NCBI RefSeq assembly: GCF_001552675.1
Contig: NZ_BCRQ01000002.1
Coordinates: 30,889-94,888, forward strand
Direction of reading: 5' to 3'
Source of the DNA: Alicyclobacillus sendaiensis NBRC 100866
Lineage (GTDB): Bacteria > Bacillota > Bacilli > Alicyclobacillales > Alicyclobacillaceae
DNA length: 64,000 nt
The notes below the pieces were generated by a model. That model was not told where the DNA came from. It worked only from the letters and a program-made list of their open reading frames with translations, and ran no database searches. Within the stretch, counting starts at the first letter, position 1. The number at the start of each line of letters is the position of its first letter. The position numbers were made by a program, and so were the translations under genes. Of the stretch, positions 1 through 8,928 are shown one piece after another.

Positions 1-1
1 G

Positions 2-457
2 TTGGGGCGGACGTTGGACGTGCGCGAGGCGGTGCCCTGGAGCTATGGCGGGCACCGGGGCGTCATCGGGGTCCATTGGCTGCGCACTTCCACGCGCCGC
101 GTGGTTGATACCTCCGGCGGATCGCTGAGATTGCGCGTGGTGTGGCGCGGGACGGGCGAGATCGAGCGCTGGCAGGCGAGCGAAGCGATGAGTGCCGACA
201 CGTTCGCCGCTCTGGAGCGCGCCATTCGCGAGGACGTCGAACACCGCCTCGCGCGGGCCCTCGATCACGCCCGGGCCGTCGACATGGACGCGTTTGGCCT
301 GGCCAACGCGTGCTCGGAAAAGGGCATCCCACTTCGCCCGGGGGCGTGGAAACGCATTCCGGTTGAGTATGACGTCGAACCTCACCTAGTCCACGGCCAA
401 CTCGCCGCCACGACGCCGTTCGCGCGAAGGACCGAAGGGGGCGCGGGATCATCATGA
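2..457 (+). CDS. Ger(x)C spore germinant receptor C subunit, 3' part
   Basis: C-terminal ~151 residues of a GerAC/GerKC-family lipoprotein; the beginning lies outside the window, so the first in-window start codon is not the real start. In the family the C subunit is lipid-anchored on the outer face of the spore inner membrane and works with the A and B subunits in sensing germinants. The residues have the usual C-terminal-domain pattern: a long amphipathic helix (roughly 65-85) followed by a segment on which domain (DAFGLAN). Identity rests mainly on the neighbouring B and A subunit genes. The stop overlaps the next start as ATGA, showing translational coupling. Confidence 0.8.
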   Translation: MGRTLDVREAVPWSYGGHRGVIGVHWLRTSTRRVVDTSGGSLRLRVVWRGTGEIERWQASEAMSADTFAALERAIREDVEHRLARALDHARAVDMDAFGLANACSEKGIPLRPGAWKRIPVEYDVEPHLVHGQLAATTPFARRTEGGAGSS

Positions 458-699
458 CGAGCGTGTGGGCCGTTTTGTGGGCCATCTTCGGCGCCGTCGT
501 GGATGTTCGCAGGTGGGTGCCCAGGTCGTGGCGCGAATGGGTGGTGTGGTTCGTCCTGACGGCGCTCGCCGTCGGCGTCGCCGTGGCGTCGGATCTCCAC
601 CTGTGGCCTCCCTTCGGCCCCCTCCATCTGTTCGATCTCGCATTTTCCGGCCTAAGCTCGTGGCTGTACGGCGGCAGAACCGGGCTGAAGGAGGCGTGA
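454..699 (+). CDS. Small membrane protein in germinant receptor operon (candidate D subunit)
   Basis: An 81-residue protein starting on the ATGA overlap with the C-subunit gene. It has one clear membrane segment (about residues 28-47) and a shorter hydrophobic N-terminal stretch (about 4-17), with Arg and Trp in between (VDVRRWVPRSWREW). Some Bacillus germinant receptor operons carry a small D gene coding for a 70-80 residue two-helix protein that modulates germination; size, topology and position fit that class. I recognise no motif, so the D-subunit assignment is from context. The stop lies 2 bp before the B-subunit start. Confidence 0.6.
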   Translation: MTSVWAVLWAIFGAVVDVRRWVPRSWREWVVWFVLTALAVGVAVASDLHLWPPFGPLHLFDLAFSGLSSWLYGGRTGLKEA

Positions 700-701
700 C
701 G

Positions 702-1808
702 ATGGTTCAGGTTTCTCGTTACCAACTCATCCTCATGCTCATCTGGACCGTCCTCGGAACCGGCATCGTCACGATGCCAGGGACCATCGCCCAGTTCACG
801 CTCCGCGACGCATGGATTGCAGGTTTCGGCTTGATGCTCGGCGCCGGGATGTGCGCGGTCATTGCGCTCGCGCACGTGCGCCTGTTTCCCGGGCGAACGC
901 TCACGCAGGCCGCCATCGACGCGCTTGGCCCCGTGATTGGCCGCGCCTACGGCATCTGGTTCCTCGCGTACGGCTTCGTGACCTTGGCCACCATCGGCCG
1001 CGAGATGAGCGCCTTCATCGGCATCTCCGTGCTGCCCAACACGCCGGACTTCCTGGTCAGCGCCATCGCCTTTGCGGTATCCATGTACCTCGCCTATCTC
1101 GGCATCGAAGTGGTGGCGCGCGTGAACGAGTTCATCCTGCCGCTCGCCGCCGTGGTCTCTCCCGTCCTGTTCCTGCTCGCGGCGCGGTTGTTTGACCCCT
1201 CGCCCTTTCAACCATTCTTGGGCGATCCCGCCGTGGACGCGTGGCGCGCAGCTGTGGTGCCCGCCTTCGCGTACGGCCTGGAGTTTGCCATTGCGCTGCA
1301 GTGGGTTCCTGCTCTCCGCACGCCGCGCACGCTGCCGTGGGACATCGTCATCGCCGGGGCCATCAGCGCCGTGGCCCTGTCCGCCCTGGTGACGCTCACC
1401 GTGGGCGTCCTCGGCGAACCCGCCCGATATTTGAATTACCCCGTACTTGAACTCGTGCGCGCCATCCGCCAAGGCAAATTCGTCGAACGGTTGGACACGC
1501 TGTACGTCATGGGCGTGTCCATCACGCTGGTCCTGAAGCTTGCGACGTTTCAACTCGCCGTTGGCGAAGCGGTGAAAGACGTGAGTGGATCGCACGAGCG
1601 CACGTGGATTCCCGTTCCCGTTGCGCTGCTTGGATGGTCGCTGTCCAACTATCTGTTTCGCAATGTCTTTGACGTGACGAACTTTATCGTGCGCGTGGTC
1701 CCTGGCTATCTTCTCACCACCGCCGTACTCCTGCCAGGCGTTCTCTACGGGATCCGCGCCGTGCAGACGGTCGGCGCCAAGCAGCGGCGCGCGCTCCGGG
1801 ACACATAA
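702..1808 (+). CDS. GerAB/GerKB-family germinant receptor B subunit (APC-type permease)
   Basis: 368-residue integral membrane protein with about ten hydrophobic segments, the normal size for GerAB-family proteins, which belong to the amino acid-polyamine-organocation (APC) superfamily. It starts SRYQLILMLIWTVLGTGIVTM, the conserved first helix that forms part of the substrate site in the family. The start at 702 is chosen because AAGGAGG (689-695) lies 6 bp upstream; an upstream in-frame start at 465 would overlap the small gene fully. In the receptor this subunit is thought to bind the germinant within the spore inner membrane. The ligand cannot be told from sequence. Confidence 0.9.
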   Translation: MVQVSRYQLILMLIWTVLGTGIVTMPGTIAQFTLRDAWIAGFGLMLGAGMCAVIALAHVRLFPGRTLTQAAIDALGPVIGRAYGIWFLAYGFVTLATIGREMSAFIGISVLPNTPDFLVSAIAFAVSMYLAYLGIEVVARVNEFILPLAAVVSPVLFLLAARLFDPSPFQPFLGDPAVDAWRAAVVPAFAYGLEFAIALQWVPALRTPRTLPWDIVIAGAISAVALSALVTLTVGVLGEPARYLNYPVLELVRAIRQGKFVERLDTLYVMGVSITLVLKLATFQLAVGEAVKDVSGSHERTWIPVPVALLGWSLSNYLFRNVFDVTNFIVRVVPGYLLTTAVLLPGVLYGIRAVQTVGAKQRRALRDT

Positions 1809-1874
1809 AAACGTGGATTCCAAGGCATGGATAGGATGGGATACACCCATGGACGAAGAGACGGAGGAGATGCC

Positions 1875-3374
1875 ATGCGACAGTCGGCCGAGCCCTTGGT
1901 GAGTCAGCCCATCAGCCGCACCCTGGAGCACAACGTCAACTACATCAACCAACTCCTCGGCATCGGCACCACGTGGGACATCATGGCCAAGCCGTTCCGG
2001 TACGGCCGCCTGAATATGATGTCGTACGTGACCAACGGATTTTTCCTGACGATGAACGTCGTCCTCGTGCTCGACAGCTTCCACCGGAACGTCGAGGCGT
2101 TCGAGCGCGAACACGAGGGTCGAACCTACGACATCGAGGAATTGGTGTTCTACCTGAACACGCACATCGATTTCGTGCAGGTTCAGGTGATCGACCAGAT
2201 GTCGGACGCGGTCCGCTTCATTCTCTCGGGGCCGCTTGTCACGTTCATCGACGGGTACGACAAGGTCCTCGTCGTCGACACCCGCGTGTATCCCATGCGG
2301 GGAATCGAGCCGCCCATGATTGAACGCGTGGTTCGCGGAAACCACGACGGATTCACCGAAACCATGCTCATGAATACCACGCTCATCCGCCGCCGGCTTC
2401 GGGATCCGCGCCTTCGCAACGAACTGTATCAGGTGGGCGATCGCGGCCAGACCGACGTAAGCCTCATGTACTTGAAGGACGTGGCCGATGAGGAGACCGT
2501 GTCGGCCATCCGGGAGCTTCTGCGGAGCATCAAGACGGGCGGCATGATGATGGGCGAGCAGCAGTTGGTCGATCTCATCGGCAAGGTGAAGTGGAATCCG
2601 TATCCCATCGTGCGCTACACGGAACGGCCGGACGTCGCGGCCACGGCGCTCATCGAGGGACATGTCGTGATTGTGGTCGATGCCACCGCCGAGGTGATCA
2701 TCGCGCCCACGACGTTCTTTCAACACATTCAGCACCCGCAGGAATACCACTCGTTTCCTCTGGTTGGGACGTACCTGCGCTGGATCATCATCATCGCGGT
2801 CTTCATGAGCGTGTTTCTGCCGGGCATCTTCTTGTTGGTGAACCAGCACCCTGGGATGCCCCCCTCCTGGGCCAAGTTCTTCATGGCGACTCGCGCCGAT
2901 CCCCTGCCACTCTGGGCGCAACTGTTGTTGGCGGAGTTTGCGCTCGACGTGCTGCGGCTCGCCGTGTTGAACGTGCCCGTCACGCTGTCCAACGCGATAG
3001 GCATTGTCTCCGCCTTGCTGTTTGGCCAGTTCGCCACGCAAATTCAACTGCTCCAGCCCGAGGTGCTCGTGTACATGGGGTTTGTCATGTTGGCTCAGTA
3101 CGCGACCTCGTCCTTCGAGCTGGCGTCCGCCAACCAGATGGCGCGCATCTGGATTATGCTGTGGACCGCCGCGCTCAACTGGGGCGGCTTTCTGCTGAGC
3201 ACGGCATCCTGGTTCCTCCTGCTTCTGACCACCAAATCATTCGGCAAGCCGTATCTGTGGCCGCTCATTCCCTTCACATGGAAGGACGGCATGCGGGACG
3301 TTCTCATCCGCTGGCCAGCGAGCGATTTGGGCGGCGTGCCGGCCATTCTGCGCAACCGGCGGCGAGCGCGCTGA
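1875..3374 (+). CDS. GerAA/GerKA-family germinant receptor A subunit
   Basis: 499-residue protein of the GerA spore germination family: a soluble N-terminal half (to about residue 290) followed by several membrane segments and a short basic cytoplasmic tail (RNRRRAR). Typical features are the TWDIMAKPF start region and the conserved central stretch with PFP-like residues and hydrophobic helices. I place the start at 1875, after GGAGGAG (1863-1869), rather than at an upstream in-frame start at 1827 that has no ribosome binding site. It is the last gene of the receptor operon; the C-small-B-A order is unlike the common A-B-C order. Confidence 0.9.
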   Translation: MRQSAEPLVSQPISRTLEHNVNYINQLLGIGTTWDIMAKPFRYGRLNMMSYVTNGFFLTMNVVLVLDSFHRNVEAFEREHEGRTYDIEELVFYLNTHIDFVQVQVIDQMSDAVRFILSGPLVTFIDGYDKVLVVDTRVYPMRGIEPPMIERVVRGNHDGFTETMLMNTTLIRRRLRDPRLRNELYQVGDRGQTDVSLMYLKDVADEETVSAIRELLRSIKTGGMMMGEQQLVDLIGKVKWNPYPIVRYTERPDVAATALIEGHVVIVVDATAEVIIAPTTFFQHIQHPQEYHSFPLVGTYLRWIIIIAVFMSVFLPGIFLLVNQHPGMPPSWAKFFMATRADPLPLWAQLLLAEFALDVLRLAVLNVPVTLSNAIGIVSALLFGQFATQIQLLQPEVLVYMGFVMLAQYATSSFELASANQMARIWIMLWTAALNWGGFLLSTASWFLLLLTTKSFGKPYLWPLIPFTWKDGMRDVLIRWPASDLGGVPAILRNRRRAR

Positions 3375-3453
3375 CCCAAACCGCGAGGCGGGATCGCGAT
3401 CCGGCCCCTTTTTGGTATAGTGGTCGTGGTTCTACTTCGCTGGGGGTGAAGCC

Positions 3454-4467
3454 ATGATTTTGGTGACAGGCGCGGCCGGATACATCGGCTCGCACACCTG
3501 TGTGGCGCTCGTGACGTCCGGTTACGATATCGTCGCCATCGACAATTTCGCGAATTCCAAACCTGAGGCGCTGCGCCGGGTCGCCGAGATCACCGGAACA
3601 TCGTTTCCCGTGCACTCGGTGGACATGCTCGACGCGAAGGCGCTCGACGACGTGTTTCGCACCTACGAATTTCAAGCCGTCATTCACTTCGCCGGGCTCA
3701 AGGCGGTCGGGGAATCGGTGGCGCAGCCGCTTCGTTACTACCGGAACAACCTCGGCAGCACGCTGAATCTGCTCGAATCCATGCTCCGGCATGGCGTCAA
3801 GAAAATCGTCTTCAGCTCGTCGGCGACGGTGTACGGCGCTTCGAACGAGATGCCGTTGAAGGAAGACATGCCCATCGCGCCGGTGAACCCGTACGGGCAG
3901 ACGAAGGCGATGATCGAACAGATCTTGCGCGACGTCGCCGCAGCGACCGAAGATTTTGGTGCGGCGCTGCTGCGCTATTTCAACCCGGTTGGGGCTCATC
4001 CTTCCGGCCGGATTGGCGAGGATCCGCAGGGCATTCCGAACAACCTGGTCCCCTACGTCGCACAGGTGGCCGTCGGCAAGCGGCCGGAGGTCGTCGTGTT
4101 TGGCGGCGACTATCCGACGCACGACGGCACGGGCGTTCGCGACTATATCCATGTGATGGATCTGGCGTCCGGGCACGTGCGCGCACTCGACTGGGTGTTG
4201 TCGCACGCGGGCGCGGAAGCGTTCAACCTAGGGACTGGAAAAGGATCCAGTGTTCTCGAGGTCATTCGGGCCTTCGAGCGCGCGAGCGGACGGAGCATCC
4301 CCTACCGCATCGGCCCGCGGCGCCCCGGCGATGCGGCGGTGAGCTACGCGGACCCGTCCAAAGCGGCGCGCGTGCTCGGCTGGAAGGCCACGCAGGATCT
4401 CGACGCGATGTGCCGGGATACCTGGCGGTGGCAGTCGCAAAATCCCAATGGCTACGATCCCGCCTGA
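3454..4467 (+). CDS. galE: UDP-glucose 4-epimerase
   Basis: 337-residue short-chain dehydrogenase/reductase-type epimerase interconverting UDP-glucose and UDP-galactose (cytosolic, Leloir pathway and surface polysaccharide precursors). The N-terminal NAD-binding GAAGYIG motif is at residues 6-12, the catalytic Ser region is SSATVYG, and the YxxxK pair is Tyr147/Lys151 in PYGQTK. Length matches bacterial GalE (about 330-340). A GGGGGTGA-type ribosome binding site precedes the ATG and a possible TATAGT -10 lies near 3416. The gene runs convergent with the SpoVB-like gene, with 7 bp between the stop codons and no visible terminator. Confidence 0.95.
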   Translation: MILVTGAAGYIGSHTCVALVTSGYDIVAIDNFANSKPEALRRVAEITGTSFPVHSVDMLDAKALDDVFRTYEFQAVIHFAGLKAVGESVAQPLRYYRNNLGSTLNLLESMLRHGVKKIVFSSSATVYGASNEMPLKEDMPIAPVNPYGQTKAMIEQILRDVAAATEDFGAALLRYFNPVGAHPSGRIGEDPQGIPNNLVPYVAQVAVGKRPEVVVFGGDYPTHDGTGVRDYIHVMDLASGHVRALDWVLSHAGAEAFNLGTGKGSSVLEVIRAFERASGRSIPYRIGPRRPGDAAVSYADPSKAARVLGWKATQDLDAMCRDTWRWQSQNPNGYDPA

Positions 4468-4474
4468 ACAATCC

Positions 4475-6055
4475 TCAACGCGCCCCGAGAAATGGCAGCC
4501 GGCGCATCGCGCGCGCCAACGGTCGGCCGACGACCGGGATCCGGGCGATCTCGTCGACGGTCGCGAGGCCGAGATACATCGCCGCGATCACGTACGTGGC
4601 CATGCCAAGGGCGGTACACAGCGCGAACTGAGCCCAAGGCGCCTGTTGATCTGCGCCGTGCTGGACGCTGCTCATGGGCAGCCAGGCGATCACCGCGGCC
4701 AGCGCCATCTTGAAGCTCATCCAGAGGTCGAGGTCGAGATGGTGATACCGCCTCACGGCGAAGATGGCGAGCATGGCGGAAACGATGCCGCTCACGGCCA
4801 CGGCCGACGCCAGTCCGCGAACCCCCTGATGTCCCGCGGCGACGAATTCGTAAATGCACCCGAGGCGGACGGCGCTCGAGACAAACGTGATGATGGTCGA
4901 GGCGAACGCCCGGTTCAGGCCTTGAAGAACGGCGAAGAGCGGATCGCTCAGGTAAAAGAATAGACACGACGGCGCGAGATACGCGAGGATATGTCCTGCG
5001 GTCGGGTTTCGATAGAGGGCCGTCGCCGCGTCCTCGCCCGACGCGATAAAGAGCGCAGCCGCAAACAGCGCCACGAACATGGCTGCGTGGATGGACTGGG
5101 CGATGCGGCGCGCGGCGAGCCGATCGTCGCAAAGGGCTTTGGCTTCGGAGATGGCGGGGACGATGACGGAGGAGATTGCGCCAGACAACACGGTCGGCAT
5201 GAACAAAAGCTCCATGGCCATGCCGAAGGCACCGTACATGGCCGTGGCCTCGCGGCGCGACACCCCAGCCTCGAGAAACGCTTGGTACATGACGGTGGGT
5301 TCCGCAGCGAACGCAATGACGCCCAAGACGTTGGCGAGCACGGTCGGCACCGCGACTTGGGCGAGATCGCGCGCGACGCCGTGAGCGGGCCGCGCCGAAC
5401 GCCCCGGCGTCACCAGCAGGCGCCGGTAGCGGAGCAGATACGCGCCGAGCATGGTGAGATAGCCCGCGAGTTCCCCGACGCCCCCGCCGATGACGAGCGC
5501 GAGCGCGCCGTATCGCACGCCCCAAGGGCTCATCCAAAGCATGAGCGGCACCGACGCCGCCGCGCGCACCGTGGTCTCCACGATCCACGCGAGCGCAGGC
5601 GGCGTCTGATTTTGAATGCCCATATAAAAGCCGCTCAAGACCGACGAAAGGCAGACGATGGGGATGCGAAAGATCATCGCGAGAAACGCGGGGATGGCCC
5701 GTGGGTCCATGAAGCGGTGCAGGTGGGGCGACAGCGCAAAGGCGAGGCACACCATGGCCAGACCGGAGACGGCGCACCACGCGTTCGCGGTGATCCACGC
5801 CTTGCGCGCGCGCGCGACGTCTCCGACGGCGAGATTCTCCGCAATGACCTTCGAGACCGCGGGTGGGAGTCCAAACGTGGCGAGGGTCACGAGCAGAAAG
5901 TACGGCGGACTGATGGTCTGGAAGAGCCCGAAACCTTGGGCACCCATGGTTCTCGCCATGACCATCTGGACGGTCAACGCCATGGCGCGCGTGACGATGC
6001 CGGCGAAGGCTAGCACGGCCGCGCCGTGCAAAAACGACTGTCGGCTTCTGGTCAT
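4475..6055 (-). CDS. SpoVB-like polysaccharide flippase (MOP superfamily)
   Basis: About 526-residue membrane protein with 12-14 hydrophobic segments, of the MATE/MOP flippase family that includes stage V sporulation protein B. Characteristic pieces are the N-terminal FLHGAAVLAFAGIVTRAM-type helix and the MGAQGFGLFQ loop. SpoVB-type proteins move lipid-linked precursors across membranes during spore cortex synthesis; paralogues (MurJ-like, YtgP) do the same for peptidoglycan, so exact cargo is uncertain. Start is placed at ATG 6055 behind a GGGGTGG ribosome binding site; an in-frame GTG at 6064 would add three residues. Confidence 0.8.
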   Translation of the reverse strand: MTRSRQSFLHGAAVLAFAGIVTRAMALTVQMVMARTMGAQGFGLFQTISPPYFLLVTLATFGLPPAVSKVIAENLAVGDVARARKAWITANAWCAVSGLAMVCLAFALSPHLHRFMDPRAIPAFLAMIFRIPIVCLSSVLSGFYMGIQNQTPPALAWIVETTVRAAASVPLMLWMSPWGVRYGALALVIGGGVGELAGYLTMLGAYLLRYRRLLVTPGRSARPAHGVARDLAQVAVPTVLANVLGVIAFAAEPTVMYQAFLEAGVSRREATAMYGAFGMAMELLFMPTVLSGAISSVIVPAISEAKALCDDRLAARRIAQSIHAAMFVALFAAALFIASGEDAATALYRNPTAGHILAYLAPSCLFFYLSDPLFAVLQGLNRAFASTIITFVSSAVRLGCIYEFVAAGHQGVRGLASAVAVSGIVSAMLAIFAVRRYHHLDLDLWMSFKMALAAVIAWLPMSSVQHGADQQAPWAQFALCTALGMATYVIAAMYLGLATVDEIARIPVVGRPLARAMRRLPFLGAR

Positions 6056-6283
6056 CGCTTCCACCCCACATTTCCGTCAACGAAAGGGTATGTCACATCG
6101 GCTGGACAAAGACCTCGAATTCGACGAGCGTCGGAAGGCAGGTTCAGTTCCACCAATCGCTTGAAGTGCATTTGAACTCGGTGCGCTACCCTCGTGTCAG
6201 AAAGAGGCGGAGGCGAACATCCCTGCGGGGCTCGTTGCCGCGCTATCGCCGATAAGCGAAGAGAAATACGGGGGAAGCGGTAG

Positions 6284-7777
6284 ATGAAAGTGAAGATGCT
6301 GGCCATGTCTGCCGCGGTTTGGCTCGCGGCAGTGGGTGTGACGGGATGTGGAACCGTCGGCGGGCCCGAGGCGGAGGGCGCGGCCGACGTGGCCGTGCGA
6401 GCGTTTGGCAACGACGTCCAGACACCGTCGACGGGATCGACGTCGGGCGCGGGGGGAAACACTACGGCGACGTCCGGGGGCGTGGCGGGCAATTCGGCAG
6501 ACGCCGAGAGCCAGCCTTACCCCGTGGTCAACACGCATGTGCCTCCGAAGGTGTACGGGATGAGGAAGTTCCCGTACCCGTACGACGCGATGCTCGCCAT
6601 CTCGTCCGACGCGGACAGCGAAACCTTGCGGAAATTCAACCTGATTCACGAGTTCATCAATACCACGCAGATGACACCGCTTGGCAAGGGGCTCGGGCTC
6701 GATTTCGCGGATTCGTTCTTTATGTACAACGAGGACAACTTGCCCGGAGATGTCGACATCCATCACGAGCCGATGTCCGACGAACTGAGTTGGTTCAAAG
6801 GCGTCTCGGATCAGCCGTACGCAGCATCCATTCTGAACCATTACATCCACGTCGGCTGGATTGACACGATGCACACCTTCGGCGACTTCAGCGAGCGGAA
6901 TCAGAACGAGACGCTTTTCTCCCGGAAGCTCGCCATTCAGGCCATTGACGCGCTGAAAGCGGACGGAGACTACCTCACGGTGTGGACGGACCACGGCAAC
7001 AAGTCGAACGTGGACAACTTCGGGGATTACGGCCGAACGCCGTTTTACAACTATCAGCAGGGCGCCAATCCGTGGTCGAAATACTACCACACCGATATCA
7101 CCATCCCGTACGGCATTCGGTTTGTCTGGCCGGACGGCGCGAGCGATGAGTTCGGCATGAGTTCCATGATCTATCCGCTGCGGCTGCCGGACGGCCGGGA
7201 GGTGTGGGGATTTTGGCGCTACACGTGTGAGGCATTTAACGCCAAGGGAGATCCGGAGTGGAACTGGACGCCGTTTGGCCTCGACGAGCAGTTGTCGCCC
7301 GCTCATCTCCGCGAGATCGAAATCCATCACGACTATTCCATCGTGGCGCAGCACCTCTGCGGGACGACCTATCCGGGGGTCTTGCCCCAGACGGCGGTGC
7401 AGGCACTGCGGCGGTTGGCGCAGCAATACTACGAGGGGAAGATCCTCGTCACCCGGACGAGCCGCCTGCTCAACTACAACGTGGTGCAACAGTATGTGTC
7501 GTATCGCGTGACGTACCAGGATGGAAAGGCGTACATTCACATCCTGGCGACTCTGGATCCCGTGTTTGGCGCGTACGTCCCGACCGTCGACGATATCCGC
7601 GGTTTGACGTTTTACACATCGAATCCCGCGGAGACCGTCATCGAAATCCGCAATACCCCGGTTTCGGCCAACCTGATTCAGGAAAACCGCTCGGACGGTG
7701 TGGCGCCGAGCATCGGCATCAAGTGGTGGCCCGTCGACACCGCCAATTACGCCGAGACCGCTCCAGGCGTCTATTAA
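6284..7777 (+). CDS. Secreted lipoprotein with polysaccharide-deacetylase-like domain
   Basis: 497-residue exported protein. Residues 1-22 form a lipoprotein signal peptide ending in VTGC, so Cys22 or so is the predicted lipid anchor. A Gly/Ser/Thr-rich linker (about 45-75) leads to the mature domain. That domain opens with YDAMLAISSDAD and contains HTFGDF and VWTDHGN, which resemble the Asp/His metal-site elements of NodB/GH57-like TIM-barrel carbohydrate-active enzymes; the match is a motif impression, not a confirmed family. The remaining ~250 residues end in a beta-rich module. GGGGGAAG lies 6 bp before the ATG. The gene stands alone with its own terminator, so context does not reveal its substrate. 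Confidence 0.6.
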   Translation: MKVKMLAMSAAVWLAAVGVTGCGTVGGPEAEGAADVAVRAFGNDVQTPSTGSTSGAGGNTTATSGGVAGNSADAESQPYPVVNTHVPPKVYGMRKFPYPYDAMLAISSDADSETLRKFNLIHEFINTTQMTPLGKGLGLDFADSFFMYNEDNLPGDVDIHHEPMSDELSWFKGVSDQPYAASILNHYIHVGWIDTMHTFGDFSERNQNETLFSRKLAIQAIDALKADGDYLTVWTDHGNKSNVDNFGDYGRTPFYNYQQGANPWSKYYHTDITIPYGIRFVWPDGASDEFGMSSMIYPLRLPDGREVWGFWRYTCEAFNAKGDPEWNWTPFGLDEQLSPAHLREIEIHHDYSIVAQHLCGTTYPGVLPQTAVQALRRLAQQYYEGKILVTRTSRLLNYNVVQQYVSYRVTYQDGKAYIHILATLDPVFGAYVPTVDDIRGLTFYTSNPAETVIEIRNTPVSANLIQENRSDGVAPSIGIKWWPVDTANYAETAPGVY

Positions 7778-7805
7778 ATCGGCGACTCGACGAGCGAACG
7801 CTTGT

Positions 7806-7845
7806 GGAGGCCGTCCCCTGGTCTCGCGGGGGGCGGCCTCTCTTC
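7806..7845 (+). terminator. Intrinsic terminator after lipoprotein gene
   Basis: GAGGCCG (7807-7813) pairs with CGGCCTC (7834-7840), extended internally by C and G runs, followed by TCTT. It ends the lipoprotein transcript ahead of the spoVK operon. Confidence 0.7.
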
Positions 7846-7938
7846 ATGCGGTTCGCATGGGCGATCACCCATGGGCGCGCACGCGCATACCCTGTGGCGT
7901 GGGTCGGCGCTGCCGGCCAAGTGAGGGGTGACACGCGA

Positions 7939-8928
7939 ATGACACCACGAAACACGGGTCGCAGAACCGCGCGTGCGGTGGACACCCGGAAAGCTGCGGG
8001 CGTGATCGACCTGTACGAGCGAGGCCATATCGATCTGAACGACGCGCTCGCCAGGATCTCAGGCGTCGACGACCCGATGGTCTCGGCCGCGCCGCCGATT
8101 GACAAGCGGCGCATGCACGAGCTGCTGCGCGAACTGGACGATCTCGTCGGGCTCGACGAGGTCAAACGGGTGGTGCGCGAGATCTTCGCGCTCGTGTACG
8201 TGCAGCAGTTGCGCAAGGAGCATCGGCTGAAGGCCGATCCGACGGTGCTTCACATGATCTTCTACGGAAATCCCGGCACGGGCAAGACGACGGTCGCTCG
8301 CATCCTCGCGCGCATGTTTCACGAGTGCGGCCTGCTGGAGAAGGGGCATCTGGTGGAGGTGGAGCGCGCGGACCTCGTCGGCGAATACATCGGCCACACG
8401 GCGCAGAAGACCAGGGAGCAGATTCAAAAGGCCCTTGGCGGTGTGCTCTTCATTGATGAGGCGTACTCGCTCGCGCGCGGGGGAGAAAAGGATTTCGGCC
8501 GGGAAGCCATCGACTGCCTGGTCAAGGCGATGGAAGATCACAAGCACGAGCTGATTGTGATCCTGGCTGGCTACGAGCGCGAGATGCGCTGGTTTTTGAG
8601 TACCAACCCGGGTCTGCCAAGCCGGTTTCCGATTCAGATCCGCTTTCCGGACTACAGCGTGGATCATCTCGTGCAGATTGCGAAAAAGATCCTCGCCGCG
8701 AGAGACTACCGCATGACGGCCGAGGCGGAGTGGGCGCTCCGCAGCCTGCTCCAGCGCGCGCTCCGCGAGCCACGGCTCGAACCGTTCTCGAACGCCAGGT
8801 TTGTTCGCAACCTGGTGGAGGGGGCCATTCGGCGTCAGGCCGTGCGCCTCTTTGAAGAAGCAAGGCCCAAGCGGGACGCCCTCATGCTGATCGAGGCGCG
8901 GGACTGGCAAGGAGGCGAGGCGCGATGA
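7939..8928 (+). CDS. spoVK: Stage V sporulation protein K, AAA+ ATPase
   Basis: 329-residue AAA+ ATPase of the SpoVK/CbbX group. Walker A is GNPGTGKT at about residues 110-117, Walker B is LFIDEAY near 171, with a sensor region (STNPGLPSRF) and a C-terminal alpha-helical lid. In Bacillus SpoVK is needed for late spore maturation; its client is unknown. Start ATG 7939 follows GAGGGGTG; an in-frame ATG at 7846 would fall at the edge of the upstream terminator. It heads the operon, and its stop overlaps the GTPase start (ATGA). In B. subtilis spoVK is followed by the hflX-ynbB genes; here three extra genes intervene. Confidence 0.9.
   Translation: MTPRNTGRRTARAVDTRKAAGVIDLYERGHIDLNDALARISGVDDPMVSAAPPIDKRRMHELLRELDDLVGLDEVKRVVREIFALVYVQQLRKEHRLKADPTVLHMIFYGNPGTGKTTVARILARMFHECGLLEKGHLVEVERADLVGEYIGHTAQKTREQIQKALGGVLFIDEAYSLARGGEKDFGREAIDCLVKAMEDHKHELIVILAGYEREMRWFLSTNPGLPSRFPIQIRFPDYSVDHLVQIAKKILAARDYRMTAEAEWALRSLLQRALREPRLEPFSNARFVRNLVEGAIRRQAVRLFEEARPKRDALMLIEARDWQGGEAR

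Noticed and set aside
63..3047. Very long open frame on the minus strand opposite the germination receptor genes
   Set aside because: High GC makes stop-free antisense frames common. The composition (Arg/His-rich, no domain) and full overlap with recognisable plus-strand genes mark it as non-coding.
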